Under the pieces are notes generated by a model. That model was not told where the DNA came from and did no database searches. It saw only the letters and a program-made list of their open reading frames with translations. This document shows, in pieces, positions 33,808 to 45,659 of a stretch of DNA of 64,000 bases; positions within the stretch are counted from its first letter, which is position 1; every line of letters begins with the position of its first letter. This DNA comes from Macrotis lagotis (Eukaryota > Chordata > Mammalia > Peramelemorphia > Peramelidae): the NCBI RefSeq assembly GCF_037893015.1, contig NC_133658.1:281936875-282000874 (forward strand), read 5' to 3'. Position numbers and translations under genes: made by a program.

Positions 33808-34039
33808 ATGTATTGCTCTCTTTTTCATATTATCTCCATTTCTGAATATATCCCTCCCCACTCCCTTATCTGGCAAGCTTTCCCTTATAATAAAAAGGGG
33901 GGGGGAGGTGGATACAGTAGCTCATCAAAGCTAACTAAGGGGATCGGACAGTATCTTCAATATCCGACATCCATAGTTCCTCAGCTAGGTCTCCAGTGAA
34001 GAAAGGGAGGTATAATTTCTTATTTCTTCTTCAGATGTA

Positions 34040-34330
34040 AGTTTGGTATATAATTATATAGTTCAGTGTTCGTTGTTCTTTCCATTTACATTGTTGTAGT
34101 CTTTATGCTTATTATTCTCCTGGTTCTGCTTATTTCATTCTGCATCAGTTTATACGTTTTTCTGTGCTTCTGTGAACCTGTAAGTGTTTCTTATAGCCCA
34201 GTAATATTCCATTACATTAATTTTTAGTTAGTTACCAATTGATAGGCATCTATTTAGTTTCTAGTTCTTTGTTTTTTTTTCTATAGGTATTTTGATGCAT
34301 ATGGGAGTTTCATTTCTAACTCATATTCTT
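34040..34330 (-). mobile_element. L1 3' UTR fragment
   Basis: tctcctggttctgcttattt, ctgcatcagtttatac, cagtaatattccattacatt and accaattgataggcatc follow the antisense L1 3' UTR order of this genome. Confidence 0.65.
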
Positions 34331-35380
34331 AGCAGACTGAAGCCCTCGCCTTTGATCAGCAACAGTGATGAAAACACCACCTGTACCCCTAAGGTCTTTA
34401 ATTTCTTGTCCAAGACTTCATAACCTTTAGCGATGCATTCTAGATTCCTTTTGACAGTATCATTAGTGCCTTCATGAATCACCACCAGAGGAGAGTTGTC
34501 TTTGAAAGCTGTTTGTCATATACTTGTTACATATCCTGGGAATACAGGAGACCTCTATCCTTTTTATCAGACAGACAAATAGCTGTATCGGTGCCCCTTA
34601 GGCACCACTACTCATGTCTCCTTCCTCTGGTCCCTACTGGATGATCTAGTGCCAGCTGGTACATGTGGATCCACATCATCATTCCTTAGAAAATAAGCAT
34701 CTGCTCCCTAAGGGTCCAGCCCCTTCCTCTTTAGAGAGAGTTTCACATCTGATCTTTAGCATTAAATATTAGGTATTCGTTCTCTCTGTCTTTCTTCTCT
34801 ATGTCACATTCTCTCACTTGACAATCTTTTGACCCAGATTAGGATTCCTGTTTGTCTCTTCAGCTCCCTTTTCTTCTTTGTTCTCCCATTAAATACTTTC
34901 ATCCATTTTTTAAAAGACATATCTAATTCTCTTTGAGAGCCTGGAAATAGAGAAGTAATTCTTCAAGACTGCTTACTCTTCTATGATTGAGACTAGTCTG
35001 CACTTGGAGTATAAATAACAATTACTTGGCTATGGCAAAAAGACAAACCACATACTATGCAGGTCACTGCAAAATTAGCCCTGCTTTCCATACTTCCTGT
35101 AGGCCAGACTCTCAGTCTTTTAGTGTGAAGAATCTGCATTCTTCTCTTTTTTGGATCTGGAACTTCCTATTTCCCTGGTACATAGCCTCTCCCTAGGCCC
35201 TAGAACTACTCCTATGCAGTGTGTTCTGGATCTGATCCCTGTCTGCAGACTTTTCTTTCTGTCTCCTTATGCCAACCTGGCCTGGACGAATGACTCACTG
35301 ACATTTTTTTCCTGGAGGAACCTCAACTATACTTCCTACCACTCTTCAACTTTTTGTAATTTTTTGTAAACCTACAGCAA

Positions 35381-35815
35381 TAACTAATAAAATAATGGTG
35401 GTCATGATAACAACCTTGGTAAAATATATTCTGATTACCCTGTGGTTTCCATATCTCCTTTGTATATGAAGGATGGCTTCGGAATCAATTCCTTCCCTCA
35501 TACTTGCTCCTAAATAAATTTGCTTTGCTCATGGCATTGCAGTCTAATCTTTCTCCTACAAAGAGAGAATTAAACAATTAGAGCTCAGAGGGGATGTTTT
35601 CAAAAGTAATGGGGTTTTTTAAGGACCAGTAGTGTTCTCTCTGCATATTCCACTCCAAAACTTGATATCCTATGATGAGCCCATGACTGGGGAGAGTATC
35701 CAAACCTGACCCACAGACTTAATTAGGTATCTGTACTAAGTTAAGGCAGGCTGGGTGGCTAAGTGTCTTAAATTATTGGAAATACTTAGGAAGACATGAG
35801 TTCAATTTCAGCCTA
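35381..35815. other. No gene seen
   Basis: Around 35745-35810 there is a decayed SINE-like text (gggtggctaagtgtcttaaa) just left of the next SINE. Confidence 0.4.
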
Positions 35816-36075
35816 GGCAGCTAGGTAGTGAAGGGGAGAGAGCACCCGGCCTAAAGTCAGGAAGCCCTGAATTCAGATTTGACTTCAGACATTTATAAGA
35901 TGTGTGATCCTGGGCAAGACATTAACCTTTGTTTGCCTCCAGTTTCCAATTATGTAAAATGGGGATAATAACAATTGTCTCACAGAGTTGTGAAGATCAA
36001 ATGAGATGATATTTGTAAAGTGATCAGTACAGGGCCAGGCACATAGTAGGTCCTATATAAATGCAGATTTAATTC
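35816..36075 (+). mobile_element. CORE-type SINE with MIR-like tail
   Basis: Head ggcagctaggtagtg, gaattcagatttgacttcag, aaatggggataataacaatt, atgagatgatatttgtaaag and gccaggcacatagtaggtcc, ending in tatataaatgc: a MON1/MIR-type SINE plan. Confidence 0.8.
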
Positions 36076-36163
36076 TCTTTCTTCCCTTTCCCTGAATTTT
36101 CACAGCTTTAAAAAAAAAGAAATAATTTTAACATCTTTTTCACAGGGTTATTATACAAATCAG

Positions 36164-36164
36164 A

Positions 36165-36199
<35 letters not shown>
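36164..36199. repeat. (AT)n microsatellite
   Basis: About 17 AT units. Confidence 0.9.
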
Positions 36200-36204
<5 letters not shown>

Positions 36205-36864
36205 ATTTGTAAACCTTAAAGTGAAATATATATGTATTATATTTAAATGTTTATTATTATTTTCACTGCTATTTCTAGAACATCTAAAGCATTCTAGCAA
36301 AATAATAATTATCCAGAACTCTGACACTGTGAGGCAAATGAACAGGTGCTATGTTTTTACATATCACCTTCTCATCTATAAAATAAACTCATGGATTGAG
36401 AGGACCTGTCTTCAATCTAGAGTCCTAAAGAGGTTGGTCTATCTAACATTTGGGATATATTGAGAATTTTCTGAGACACTGAATTTCAAGGAAAATAGAA
36501 CCAGGCTCAGGCCATCAGTTTATAAAAAAAGCATGGAAGCAAGCCCTATCTAAAAGCAGATAGTGAATAATAGCATTCAAGATAATGACAATAACATAAC
36601 CAGGATGTGAGGAAGCTCAGCATCCTAAAATAGAACACACACATTCCTCCTGGAATTATTTGTTGCATATTGTCAGTTTGCACATTGATACCTTTGTCAA
36701 TTTTAAGAATTGTTTTCCATCAGAGCTATTTTGCTGACTTAGAGCAATGCAAAGGGAGCTGCTGACTCTAGGAAAGAAAGAAAGAAAAGGAAACAAAACC
36801 AGAGTTTTCTTTTTCTTTGATTTCCTTTATGATCCCTAGTCATATTAAAACTCTTTTAGATCAT
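36200..36864. other. No gene seen
   Basis: The open frame 36164-36463 starts in the AT repeat and is spurious. Confidence 0.45.
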
Positions 36865-37640
36865 TCCTTCCTGACATTGCCACCAATCTAGTGCAAGCCC
36901 TTGTCTCCTCATATTTAAATTATTACAGTGACCTGCTTGTTAGTCTACCTACCTCATCCAATTGATTCTCATTCCAATTCATCTTCCACTCAGCTGTTAA
37001 ATTGCTCTTTCTAAAAAACAAGCCTTGTAAATCTATATCACCCCATTCAAAAAAAACTCAGTGGTTCCCTATCATCTCTAGATTTAAATTTAAACCTCTG
37101 TTGGACATTCAAAACCCTTCATAACCTTCCCCACTCCTGCTTTTCCAGGCTCACTTTACCCCACATACTCTGTGATCCAGTGATCCTTTCTTTTCAGCAA
37201 GACCTCCATCTTGGGCGGCTAGGTGGCGTAGTGGATAAAGCACCGGCCTTGGAGTCAGGAGTACCTGGGTTCAAATCCAGTCTCAGACACTTAATAATTA
37301 CCTAGCTGTGTGGCCTTGGGCAAGCCACTTAACCCCATTTGCCTTGCAAAAACCTAGAAAAAGACCTCCATCTCTCAAATCTGTCCTTCTTATTCAACAT
37401 TCCTTCCTTTCTCAACATTGCCTCCTGACTTCCTTCGCTTCCTCCAAGTCCCAGTTAAAACTCCACCTTCTATAGGAAGGCTTTCCCTTTATTCCTCATA
37501 CCTTCCCTGCAAGATGTCCTCCAATTCATATTTTACATATCTTTTTTGTATGTAGTTGTTTACCTGTTGTCTCTCCCATTAAATCATCAGTTCACAGTGC
37601 TCTGGCACATTGTAGACACTTAATTGATCATATTTTCCAT
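36865..37640 (+). mobile_element. L2 LINE 3' region
   Basis: One of the clearest L2 stretches here: attattacagtgacctgctt, ttaaattgctctttctaaaa, actcagtggttccctatcat, gacattcaaaacccttcata, then after the nested SINE aactccaccttctataggaa and gctctggcacattgtagaca, all in order. Confidence 0.75.
37212..37360 (+). mobile_element. Short-form SINE with TSD inside L2
   Basis: aagacctccatct at 37199-37211 and 37361-37373 flanks a near-consensus copy. Confidence 0.93.
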
Positions 37641-37719
37641 CAATACCAGCAGCTCTTTATCTAAACACCTGTATGCAATTGTTTCAGCCTAGGTCTCTGC
37701 CCAAAGTATCCTCTTACTG

Positions 37720-37870
37720 CACAGACTCTGGAATTCAAACTATTGGAGTTCAAATCCTAACTCCTATAGAATAATGCATAATGATTCACTTAACCTCCAG
37801 GACCCTAATTTTCCTTATCTCTAAAATAAAAGGGTTGAACAAGGCAATCTGTAATATTCTTTACCAAAAA
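37720..37870 (+). mobile_element. MIR-like SINE
   Basis: cagactctggaattcaaact, ggagttcaaatcctaactcc, tccttatctctaaaataaaa. Confidence 0.6.
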
Positions 37871-38646
37871 AAATCACCATCCTTTGTACACTTTAATTGG
37901 AAAGTTGAGAAATTACAGTCTTTAATTGCAAACTAACAAAAAATACAACAAATGTAAATTCTTTGTAATTGTTTCACAACAAAGCAAGACAAAGTTGTTC
38001 ACTCTCTATTCAGCATGGACCAAAAATGTGAGTACAGTCTTAAGTTTAAGACTTAAAAAAAAAACAACTTAAGATTGCAAACAAACTTTTGGGACTTTCT
38101 CTATAGCTGTGTAAATTTGTGTGTTTGTGTATGTGTATTTATGTATAAGTGTGTATTCGTATAGTATATATACTATATATAATATAGTACATATACAATA
38201 TAAAATTTCCATTTCAGTAAAATGTCAAAGTAGGAATAAGCAGTATCTGCTGACATGATGTAAATTCATTAGTCATCTTTTTTTTATTCTGGAGTGGGTT
38301 TTATTCATCTTATTTTGAGAGTGACAGTAGCATATAATTAGAAGTATGGCTATACATTTTGGACATCTAAAGAAAAAATTGCAGAACCTTAAAATTTGAA
38401 TTTCTAACCTCTTTAGCAATACTACTCAAGGTTAGATTTGTACCTGGGCAGAGAGGAGAAAGAAACAGTTGGTCACTGGTTCTCTTTTTCACATGATTTT
38501 GTTAATCATATTCTCTAATACCAATTTCACTTTTCCATGCAGAACAGTTTTGTAATTCACCTCTAATAATTTTGAATGACTCACTTTTATCAAATGCAAT
38601 TTTAAATTAGATGAAATGATTTCTAATGTTCTTTCTATCTTTAAAT
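37871..38646. other. No gene; AT-rich with TG/TA low-complexity
   Basis: Irregular tgtgt and tatat tracts at 38117-38200. No exon or named repeat. Confidence 0.45.
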
Positions 38647-38659
38647 TTATTATTCCCAG

Positions 38660-38812
38660 GGCAGCTAGGTGGCATAGTAGATAAAGCACTGGCCTTGGAG
38701 TCAGAAGTACCTGAGTTCAAATCCGGTCTCAGACATTTAATAATTACCTAGCTGTGTGGCCTTGGGCAAGCCACTTAACCCCCTTTGCCTTGCAAAATCC
38801 TAAAAAAAAAAA
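38660..38812 (+). mobile_element. Short-form SINE with TSD
   Basis: Flanks ttattattcccag (left) and attattatcccag (right) are an imperfect TSD around a near-consensus copy. Confidence 0.9.
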
Positions 38813-38914
38813 ATTATTATCCCAGATTCATTTACAGTTACCTTGCTTGGTACTGCTCCTAATATTTAACTAAACCAAATTGCTGGGCTAGTCCTTTTGT
38901 TGCCCCCTTTCCCC

Positions 38915-40445
38915 GCTATTTTTTGATATAGAACAAAGCAAAGACAGTTATCCCTGTTTGTTGATAATATGAATGAGCAAAGAAACTGAGAAAATTACTA
39001 ACTTCAACAGAGTTGAAGGCTACAAAATAAACCCACCAAAATCAACAGCATTTCTGTATAAAATAACATAATACAGGAAACAATAATTATAAGAGAATTT
39101 TCATTCAAAATAGTTACAAAATACTTACTATATTTATGAGTATTACCAAAGCACATTCAGTATCTGGATAGGTTCAATTATAAAAATGTTTTTTAAAGAA
39201 ATAACTTAAATAGTTAGAGAAATAGTCAATGTTCATGGTTTAGTCATGCCAGTATAATAGAAATGACAATAACTCTAAAGTTAATTTACTGATTTTGAGC
39301 TATATTAATAAAATTAGCAAGGGATACTTTACAAAGTTAGACAAAATAATAACAAAATTCATTTGGAGGAACAAAAGATCTATAATATCAAGAGAAAATA
39401 ATGAAAAAGTAGGAATAACTTCAAATATCAACATATAATAAAGCAATCATCAAAAAATTTGGTAATGGTTAAAAAATAGAGATGTAGAGAATGGAACAGA
39501 AAAGACAAAGAAAAAGAACTAATTGACTTGCTAAGCCCCCAAATTTAAATTTCACAAGAATTGCTGGGAAAACTAGAAAGCAGTCTGGCAGAATTTAGAT
39601 TCAGACCCTTTTGTGCCATATTCCATAATAAATTCAAGTTGCATATGTGACTTGAATATTAAAGCTCATGCCATAAAAAAATTAGAAACCTATTAAATGC
39701 CTTTCACAGCTTTGAAAGGGAATGAATTCTTAACCAAATAAGGGATAGAAGCAATTATAGAAGATAAAATACATAATTTTGATTGCATGAAATTGAAAAG
39801 CTTTTGCAGAAATTGGATGCAGGATAAGAAGGGAAAATAAGGGGGAAAATCTTTGTATCAAATATCTCTGATAAAGATTGCTATACAGGATATATAGGCA
39901 ACTAAAAACAATGTAGAAGATCAAAAGTCATTTACCAACTAGATAAGTGAGCAGAGGTTATAAATAAACAAGATTGAAAACTATTAAAAGTTTGAAAGAT
40001 TGATGATTGAAAACTATTAACAAGGAAATTAAAGAATGCACCAATTTGCTTAGAATGGAATGCAAAGAAAAACAACCCCGAGTTATGACCTCACATTCAG
40101 CAAAATGATGGAAATAGTATTTGAAGGGAAAGGCACTCTAGTGCAAACTAGTGCATTGTTGGTGGAGCTGTAAATTTATATAACTATTCTGGAAAGCAAT
40201 TTAAGATTATACCTACAAAGGTTGTAAAATGTTTGTACTTTTGATCCAGAAATTCCACTACTAGACATATACTCCAAGTTGGTTGAAGATTTAAATGAAA
40301 TTCCCATATACACTAAAATATTCATAGCAGCAACTTTTTCTGGTAGAGAAGAATTAGAAACAAAGTCAGTGCCCATCTATGGGGAATGGTTAAACAATTT
40401 ATAGAAATGTATATATATATATATATATATATATAATAAAATATA
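38915..40445 (+). pseudogene. L1 ORF2 3' part and 3' UTR, degenerate
   Basis: The plus strand near 38990-39070 translates in pieces to LLTSTELKATK and NPPKSTAFLYK, the familiar stretch after the reverse transcriptase core of L1 ORF2. Later blocks (ttcatttggaggaacaaaag at 39358, gtgcattgttggtggagctg at 40150, catagcagcaactttttctg at 40322) follow the expected order of the ORF2 C-terminus and 3' region. Many stops and indels show it is dead. An AT microsatellite sits at 40411-40437. Confidence 0.7.
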
Positions 40446-41884
40446 AACAGGATATCTCAAAATTCTTAATTTAAAGCTTGAATATCTTTAAACCACAGTA
40501 AAACTTTTAGCATACCCTGCAAGAAATAATGATTATGATAACTATAGAAAGTATAAAAAAACTGAAACAAATTATAGTAAGCATAATCAGGAAAATAATA
40601 TTATACCATGGGCAGGGAACATCCAACCTGCTGGTCATATAAGATCAGTGAAATCATTTGATCTGGTGCTTTCAAGGAAACAGCAAACAAGACTCAAAAT
40701 TCAATAAATCTAGGAGCTTTTTAGGGGTAAATTAATTAAATATTTAACCAAATATAGCAGTCTAATATTTAAGTTTTGACCCTTGGCAGAAAAAAGTTTC
40801 CCATCCCTGATATACACAGTGATTATAAAATTGTAAAAGGTAAAAATAACCACAAAGCATTTGAAACTTGTGGATCAATATTTGGGGTTGAGCCCCAAAG
40901 AAGAGATAAGAAGATTTGGAGATAAGAGTTAAGAATCCCTACTTTGTAGATCTATGTGGTCCAGGGATGTGTCATAAGTCTTTCTATTTTCTCTATTGCA
41001 TATAACATCACATTTTTTTCAATATTCAGATGTTATCTTAAACTGCTTTTCTCTTATTCCTTTAAAAATTATTATAATAGATGACTCTCTGGGAGTGGGG
41101 AGAGGAAGGATTATAGGGAAATTTTAGGCAATACAGAAACAAGCAATATATTTTTAAAAAATAGTTTTTAAGACAAAAACCTCCAGAAATTGTCCCATGC
41201 CCATGACACCAATTCCCTTCATTTATTTCTTGGAACAGGGCTGTACTAATAAGTTCTTCGTCCACATGACAAGAAAATCCAGTTTTAATGAGCATTGGGA
41301 AGGTGTACTAATTTCATTAGTACCCTTAAGTGTTGAAGGGCCCAGTTGATAAATGATAAAAGATTCAGGGGTAGAGGATGGTCTACACTATGAAGAGCAC
41401 ACCCTCTTCAGAGAGTTCCAAAGCACCAAAGAAAAGGCCTCCCTCCCCAAGAATACTGCCTGTGTCCTCATTCCAGCATTTTTATGCAGACCAGCTACCT
41501 AGGGTTCCAGTCCCTTCTCTGTTGGTACAAAAGAAATGGAGAGCTCAGCTCTTAAGAAAAGATACTCTTTTCTATGCCTTGTGTTTAGTATGTCTGGGAG
41601 CCCTGGCATGACTATTCTTAGCCTGATTTTCATTCACTTACACAAGGATAAACAGATCATAGTCTGCCTGGAATGCTTCCCTCTTCATCAGGGTAGGTTC
41701 ACTCTGCCCCTCTAGGCATATGCTATCTCTTGTGAGTTTATGTATTTAACCTGGATTAATTAACAACAGTCTATTCCTTTTTTCTTATTAAAAAAAACTG
41801 ATCAGAAACATCATTACCTTTTCAAAATATTATTATTTTGTCTGTTAAATATCAAGATAATGCCTCTAACTTACCAACAAGAGG
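40446..41884. other. No gene seen
   Basis: Short open frames at 41062-41295 (minus) and 41378-41611 (plus) have no recognisable family or splice context. Confidence 0.4.
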
Positions 41885-42035
41885 ATTTCAGGTCATCCTG
41901 ATCCCAGGCCATGGACCCCGATGGGTCTGAGGGAGACTTAACTGGTGACTTAGCACAGATCACTCAGATCCAATTCACATGCATGTCACGGCATCACCTC
42001 CATGATATCATGGTCTTTTCCAAGAACAAAGGAAA
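41885..42035 (+). mobile_element. Form-B SINE 3' fragment
   Basis: The text ctggtgacttagcacagatc, ccaattcacatgcatgtcac and catgatatcatggtcttttc is the form-B tail in plus orientation. The head is missing, as usual for 5' truncation. Confidence 0.7.
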
Positions 42036-42304
42036 AACATCATTAAATCTTTATTGATTCATAGAATACTCCCAGCATACATCTCTTTGATCCCCAGTCT
42101 CTGGACAGGACAACAATGGTCCACTCCAGACATTGTGGTTTCCTAACCTAATCGTGAAGATCTCCAAGGGAGGAGATTTTCCTTAACCATGCTGATCATC
42201 CTTAACTGATTCCAACTTCTCATAGCCCATCTGATTTTTATATAGCATAACCTAAAGGGTTTCAAATAGCTCTTAGGCTCCTCAGAGAACTTATTCTGAG
42301 AAAC

Positions 42305-42460
42305 TTAGAGGGTCAAAACTGGAAGGAACCCCTAATCATTTCATCTACTGCATTAAAGACAGAAACAATGACAAGAAGTGACTTTTCAGGCTCATATATC
42401 TAGCTAATATATGTGACACAGAACCAGAATTCAATTTTTCTGACTGATAATCCAAAGTTC
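42305..42460 (-). mobile_element. MIR-like SINE
   Basis: aactggaaggaacccctaat and cagaaccagaattcaatt in antisense MIR order; diverged. Confidence 0.45.
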
Positions 42461-42591
42461 TCTTCTAAGCCTCCTCTCCATGTTCTTACCTTGGAAGCAA
42501 CAGATTATTTGCCTTTTTCCTCAGGACCCTTTCTAGAACTAGTAGCTCTGCTTCTCTCAGCAAATCTGAATTAAGAATAGGTTTTCAGTGT

Positions 42592-42832
42592 GTGTTGTTG
42601 TTTGATTGTTTCATACTCTTCATGACCCATTGGGGTTTCCTTGGTACAGATACTGGATTGATTTGCCATTTCCTTCTCCAGCCCATTTTACAGATGAGAA
42701 ACCCGAGGCAAACAAGGTGAAGTGACTTACCCAGGGTCACAACTGCTGTCTGAGGCTGAATTTGAACTTAGGAAGAGAAGTCTTCCTAACTCTAGGTCTG
42801 GTTTACTATCCACTGAGCCCCTAGCTGCAGTG
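42592..42832 (-). mobile_element. Form-A long SINE
   Basis: Plus text cttcatgacccattggggtt, tttgccatttccttctccag, acagatgagaaacccgaggc, head at gagcccctagctgcag. Confidence 0.85.
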
Positions 42833-43668
42833 CATATTTTCTTATAAAAGAACAATGCAAGAATCTCAATTGATATATGTGTGTATATGTTTATATACAT
42901 ATTCACACATATACACACCTGTACACATATACATTGAAATACAGTCTTCTCTGAGATGGAAACAAATAGCATTTCATCTGTGATCCAGTCTATGTTCATA
43001 ATAAATATGTTCAAAGAAAATATTTTGACATGGCAGACCTCAGGGAACATTTTTCTAGGATGGATCAAAAGCTGAGCTTTTGAAAATGTCAGGGGTATTG
43101 ACTCTTGAAAATATCACACATGCTTTGTTCATGGGAGAATAGCACTGTGCTGTGAGGTCCAGCAAACCCAATCTCCTTACAGAGAAACTCAGTCAGGTCA
43201 GTTTGGCTTCTGGGCCTCTCTTAAGAGGCTTGGCTTTGTTTTTCACATTTCTGATTGGCCAATCCATCCTTTGCTATCTTCTGGTCTCTTCTGTTTTATT
43301 CCCCAAGAGGGACAGAGATAAAATTTCTGAAATCCAGACCTCTACTTAGCCATCATTCAACCACAAGGAATAAGAAGACATAAGTAGTAGCCCCTGGCTG
43401 GACCAGCACATCTGGACTGTGTCACTGCCTGGGCCTTATGGGAGCTGATCTGCTGGCAGCTCCCATTGGCCATTAGCCAATCTCTATTTGGGGGTGGGTT
43501 TGTTGGGAACTAACTTTCCAAAGGAATTCAGAAAGAATAGGGCTTTCACTCAGTCTTACCACATAGAGAAAACTTAGGCCTAAGCAGTCAGGAGATTTGT
43601 TCAGGCTCCAGCTATGCCACCTGCGACTAGGGTAAGATAGCAGTCAGGCTAGAAGTATTCCTGGGGGA
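42833..43668. other. No gene seen
   Basis: A tatgtg/cacata low-complexity patch lies at 42870-42935. Open frames 42727-43068 (minus) and 43152-43349 (plus) carry no family signature. Confidence 0.4.
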
Positions 43669-43915
43669 GGGGTGGTACAATTCAATGAGGGGATGTGGAG
43701 TCTGGAATACTCATCTTCCTGAGTTCAAATCTGACTCAGATACTAAACTAACTGTGTGACCCTGAGCAAATCATTTAACTTTATTTGCCTCCGTTTCTTA
43801 ATCTGTAAAATGAGCTAGAGAAGGAAATAGCAACCTACTCTAGTATCTCTACCCTAAAAAACCCAAATGGGGTCCCAAAGAGTCTGACGTAACTGAAAAA
43901 AACATTTGAACAACA
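43669..43915 (+). mobile_element. Form-A long SINE
   Basis: ctgagttcaaatctgactca, aatgagctagagaaggaaat, aaacccaaatggggtcccaa. The head is degraded. Confidence 0.75.
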
Positions 43916-44348
43916 AAGGTCAGTATAGGAAGGAAAGGACTGTAACCTTAGTTGTAACTGGCCTGTCTTCAACATCCTTAAGGGAAAGCCCAGGGATAAA
44001 ATGCTTTTAGCTGTAACACCTTAAGGATAAGGGAAGAATAATATAAATTTAAAGTCTGCGGTCAATTTATAGATTGTTTAACTGGCTGAGCAAGACACTT
44101 CTTTAGGTTTGGGCACCAAAGCACCCAGAGCTAGGTTGAAATATTCCCAATCCTAAAGTCAACAACAACAGAAAAAGTGTTTCTAAGCTGCCCTTTTAGC
44201 GGCTATCCTTTGACTCCTAGCCATCCATACTCAAACTGTCTTAGAACATCGTTTTTGTTTTGCTTTTATCTCTTGCTATGTGTCCTGCCATTCCTAGAAA
44301 CACTACCTTATGATCCAGTATCATGGAAATGTGCTTCATTCGCTAGAG
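43916..44348. other. No gene seen
   Basis: No recognisable feature. Confidence 0.4.
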
Positions 44349-44779
44349 ATTCAGGACACCCTTCTTTTAATATTAAATCTTAAAAATTCTTGTCAATCTT
44401 TTTATTTTTGTATGAATGCATTACCATAAATAAACAAACAAGTAAACAAAATGATTGCATTTCTTTAGAATATATCCTATTCAAGATCAGTGGATCAAAT
44501 GTAAAAAGCTATATTTTTTAACCAGGAAACTTTTTGTCTCATTTTATGAAGTTAACAAAATCAATAGTATTTATCATGTAAGCATTTCTTTTTTATCACT
44601 TAATAGTATTTTATATTTTCCAATCACGTGTAAAAATAGCTTTCAGCATTCATTTTTGTAAGATTTTGAATTCCAAATTTCTCTCTCTCTCCCCACTCCT
44701 TTTGCCTCTCCCCCACAGAGCAAGCAATCTGATATAGGTTACTCCTGTAAAATCATGTAAAACATATTCAGGACACCCT
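44349..44779. mobile_element. Insertion bracketed by 14 bp direct repeats
   Basis: attcaggacaccct is present at 44349-44362 and 44766-44779. The right half of the interval is an antisense L1 3' end (44590-44765); the left half is AT-rich with faint L1 3' UTR similarity. Confidence 0.65.
44590..44765 (-). mobile_element. L1 3' end
   Basis: ttccaatcacgtgtaaaaat, gcattcatttttgtaagatt, cagagcaagcaatctgatat: the antisense end of marsupial L1. Confidence 0.7.
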
Positions 44780-45224
44780 ACTTATTGTCTATCTTCATAT
44801 CTCCTACGTCATCTTGTCTTTTATTCATTTTGAAAAGATCCAAGTTTGAACTTTTTAAAAAAGTTTTATAAAGTTCAGCAAAACTACCCAACACATTCAC
44901 AGTGTATATGACCTTGCAATATTTCATGCCCATGATCCGCAACTCTTCAAAAAAATAAATGAGGTATATCTTTTTCACCTCTCTGCCATCATCATTATGC
45001 TTCCCAGCTTCACACTAGATGCCAGGTACTTTCTCCTTCCCTGCCCCAACCTGCCAATGGATGGCAAGAAGACAAAATAGCAAGACCTGCTGCCACTGAA
45101 GGTCATCATGACTGTTACCCCATTGCCCAATTCCCAACAAGTGTTGGTCAGATGCTGACTCCCAGATTTCTATTTCTGCTGAAGGTATCTCAGAGCCCCA
45201 TTCACTTCTAACACTTGGACCTAC
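44780..45224. other. No gene seen
   Basis: No recognisable feature. Confidence 0.4.
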
Positions 45225-45650
45225 TTTCTTTATTTTACTTTATTTTATTTTATTTTCCCCAGTTACATGCAAAAAGAAGTTTCCACATTCACTTTTAAAA
45301 CCTTGAGTTCCAAATTCTCTTCTTCCTCCCATCCTAATCCACCTCACTGAGAAAGCAAGTTATGTTATTAGTTAGAAATGTGTAGTCATGCAAAACATTG
45401 TCACAATAGTCATGTTGTAAGAGTAAACATAACAACCCCCCCTAACAAGAGAAAACAAACTTCAAGAAAAATACAGTTAAAACAAAGTATGCTTCAATCT
45501 GTATTCAGGCACCATTAGCTCTGTCTTTGTGATGGTTAGCATTCTTTATCATAAGTCCTATAGGGTTGTCTTGGGTCACAGCATTTTTGGGAAAATTCAC
45601 AGCTGATCATCCTATGACAATGCTATTACTTTGTATATAGAACATTTCCC
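45225..45650 (-). mobile_element. L1 3' UTR
   Basis: Begins with (ttatt)n and ccccagttacatgcaaaaag, then ttgagttccaaattctcttc and gtatgcttcaatctgtattc: same antisense order as other L1 tails here. Confidence 0.7.
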
Positions 45651-45659
45651 TTTGCATCA

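Larger units (their letters stand above)
33030..35380 (-). pseudogene. CR1/L3-like LINE 5' part, ORF1 esterase fossil
   Basis: The minus strand at about 34335-34500 translates to LVVIHEGTNDTVKRNLEC, then IAKGYEVLDKKLKTLG, VQVVFSSLLLIKGEG and FSLL, in one frame. This matches the SGNH-type esterase encoded by ORF1 of CR1 and L3 LINEs, whose block V reads HVGTNDT-like. At 33040-33420 the minus strand gives LQYRAIKLMASNISIQMH and PPASLRLARVKLITGI, matching the region at the ORF1 end / ORF2 start where the endonuclease begins. Two younger insertions interrupt it: a SINE (33673-33807) and an L1 tail (34040-34330). Stops and frameshifts elsewhere mean it is dead. The clade assignment CR1 versus L3 is uncertain. 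Confidence 0.6.
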
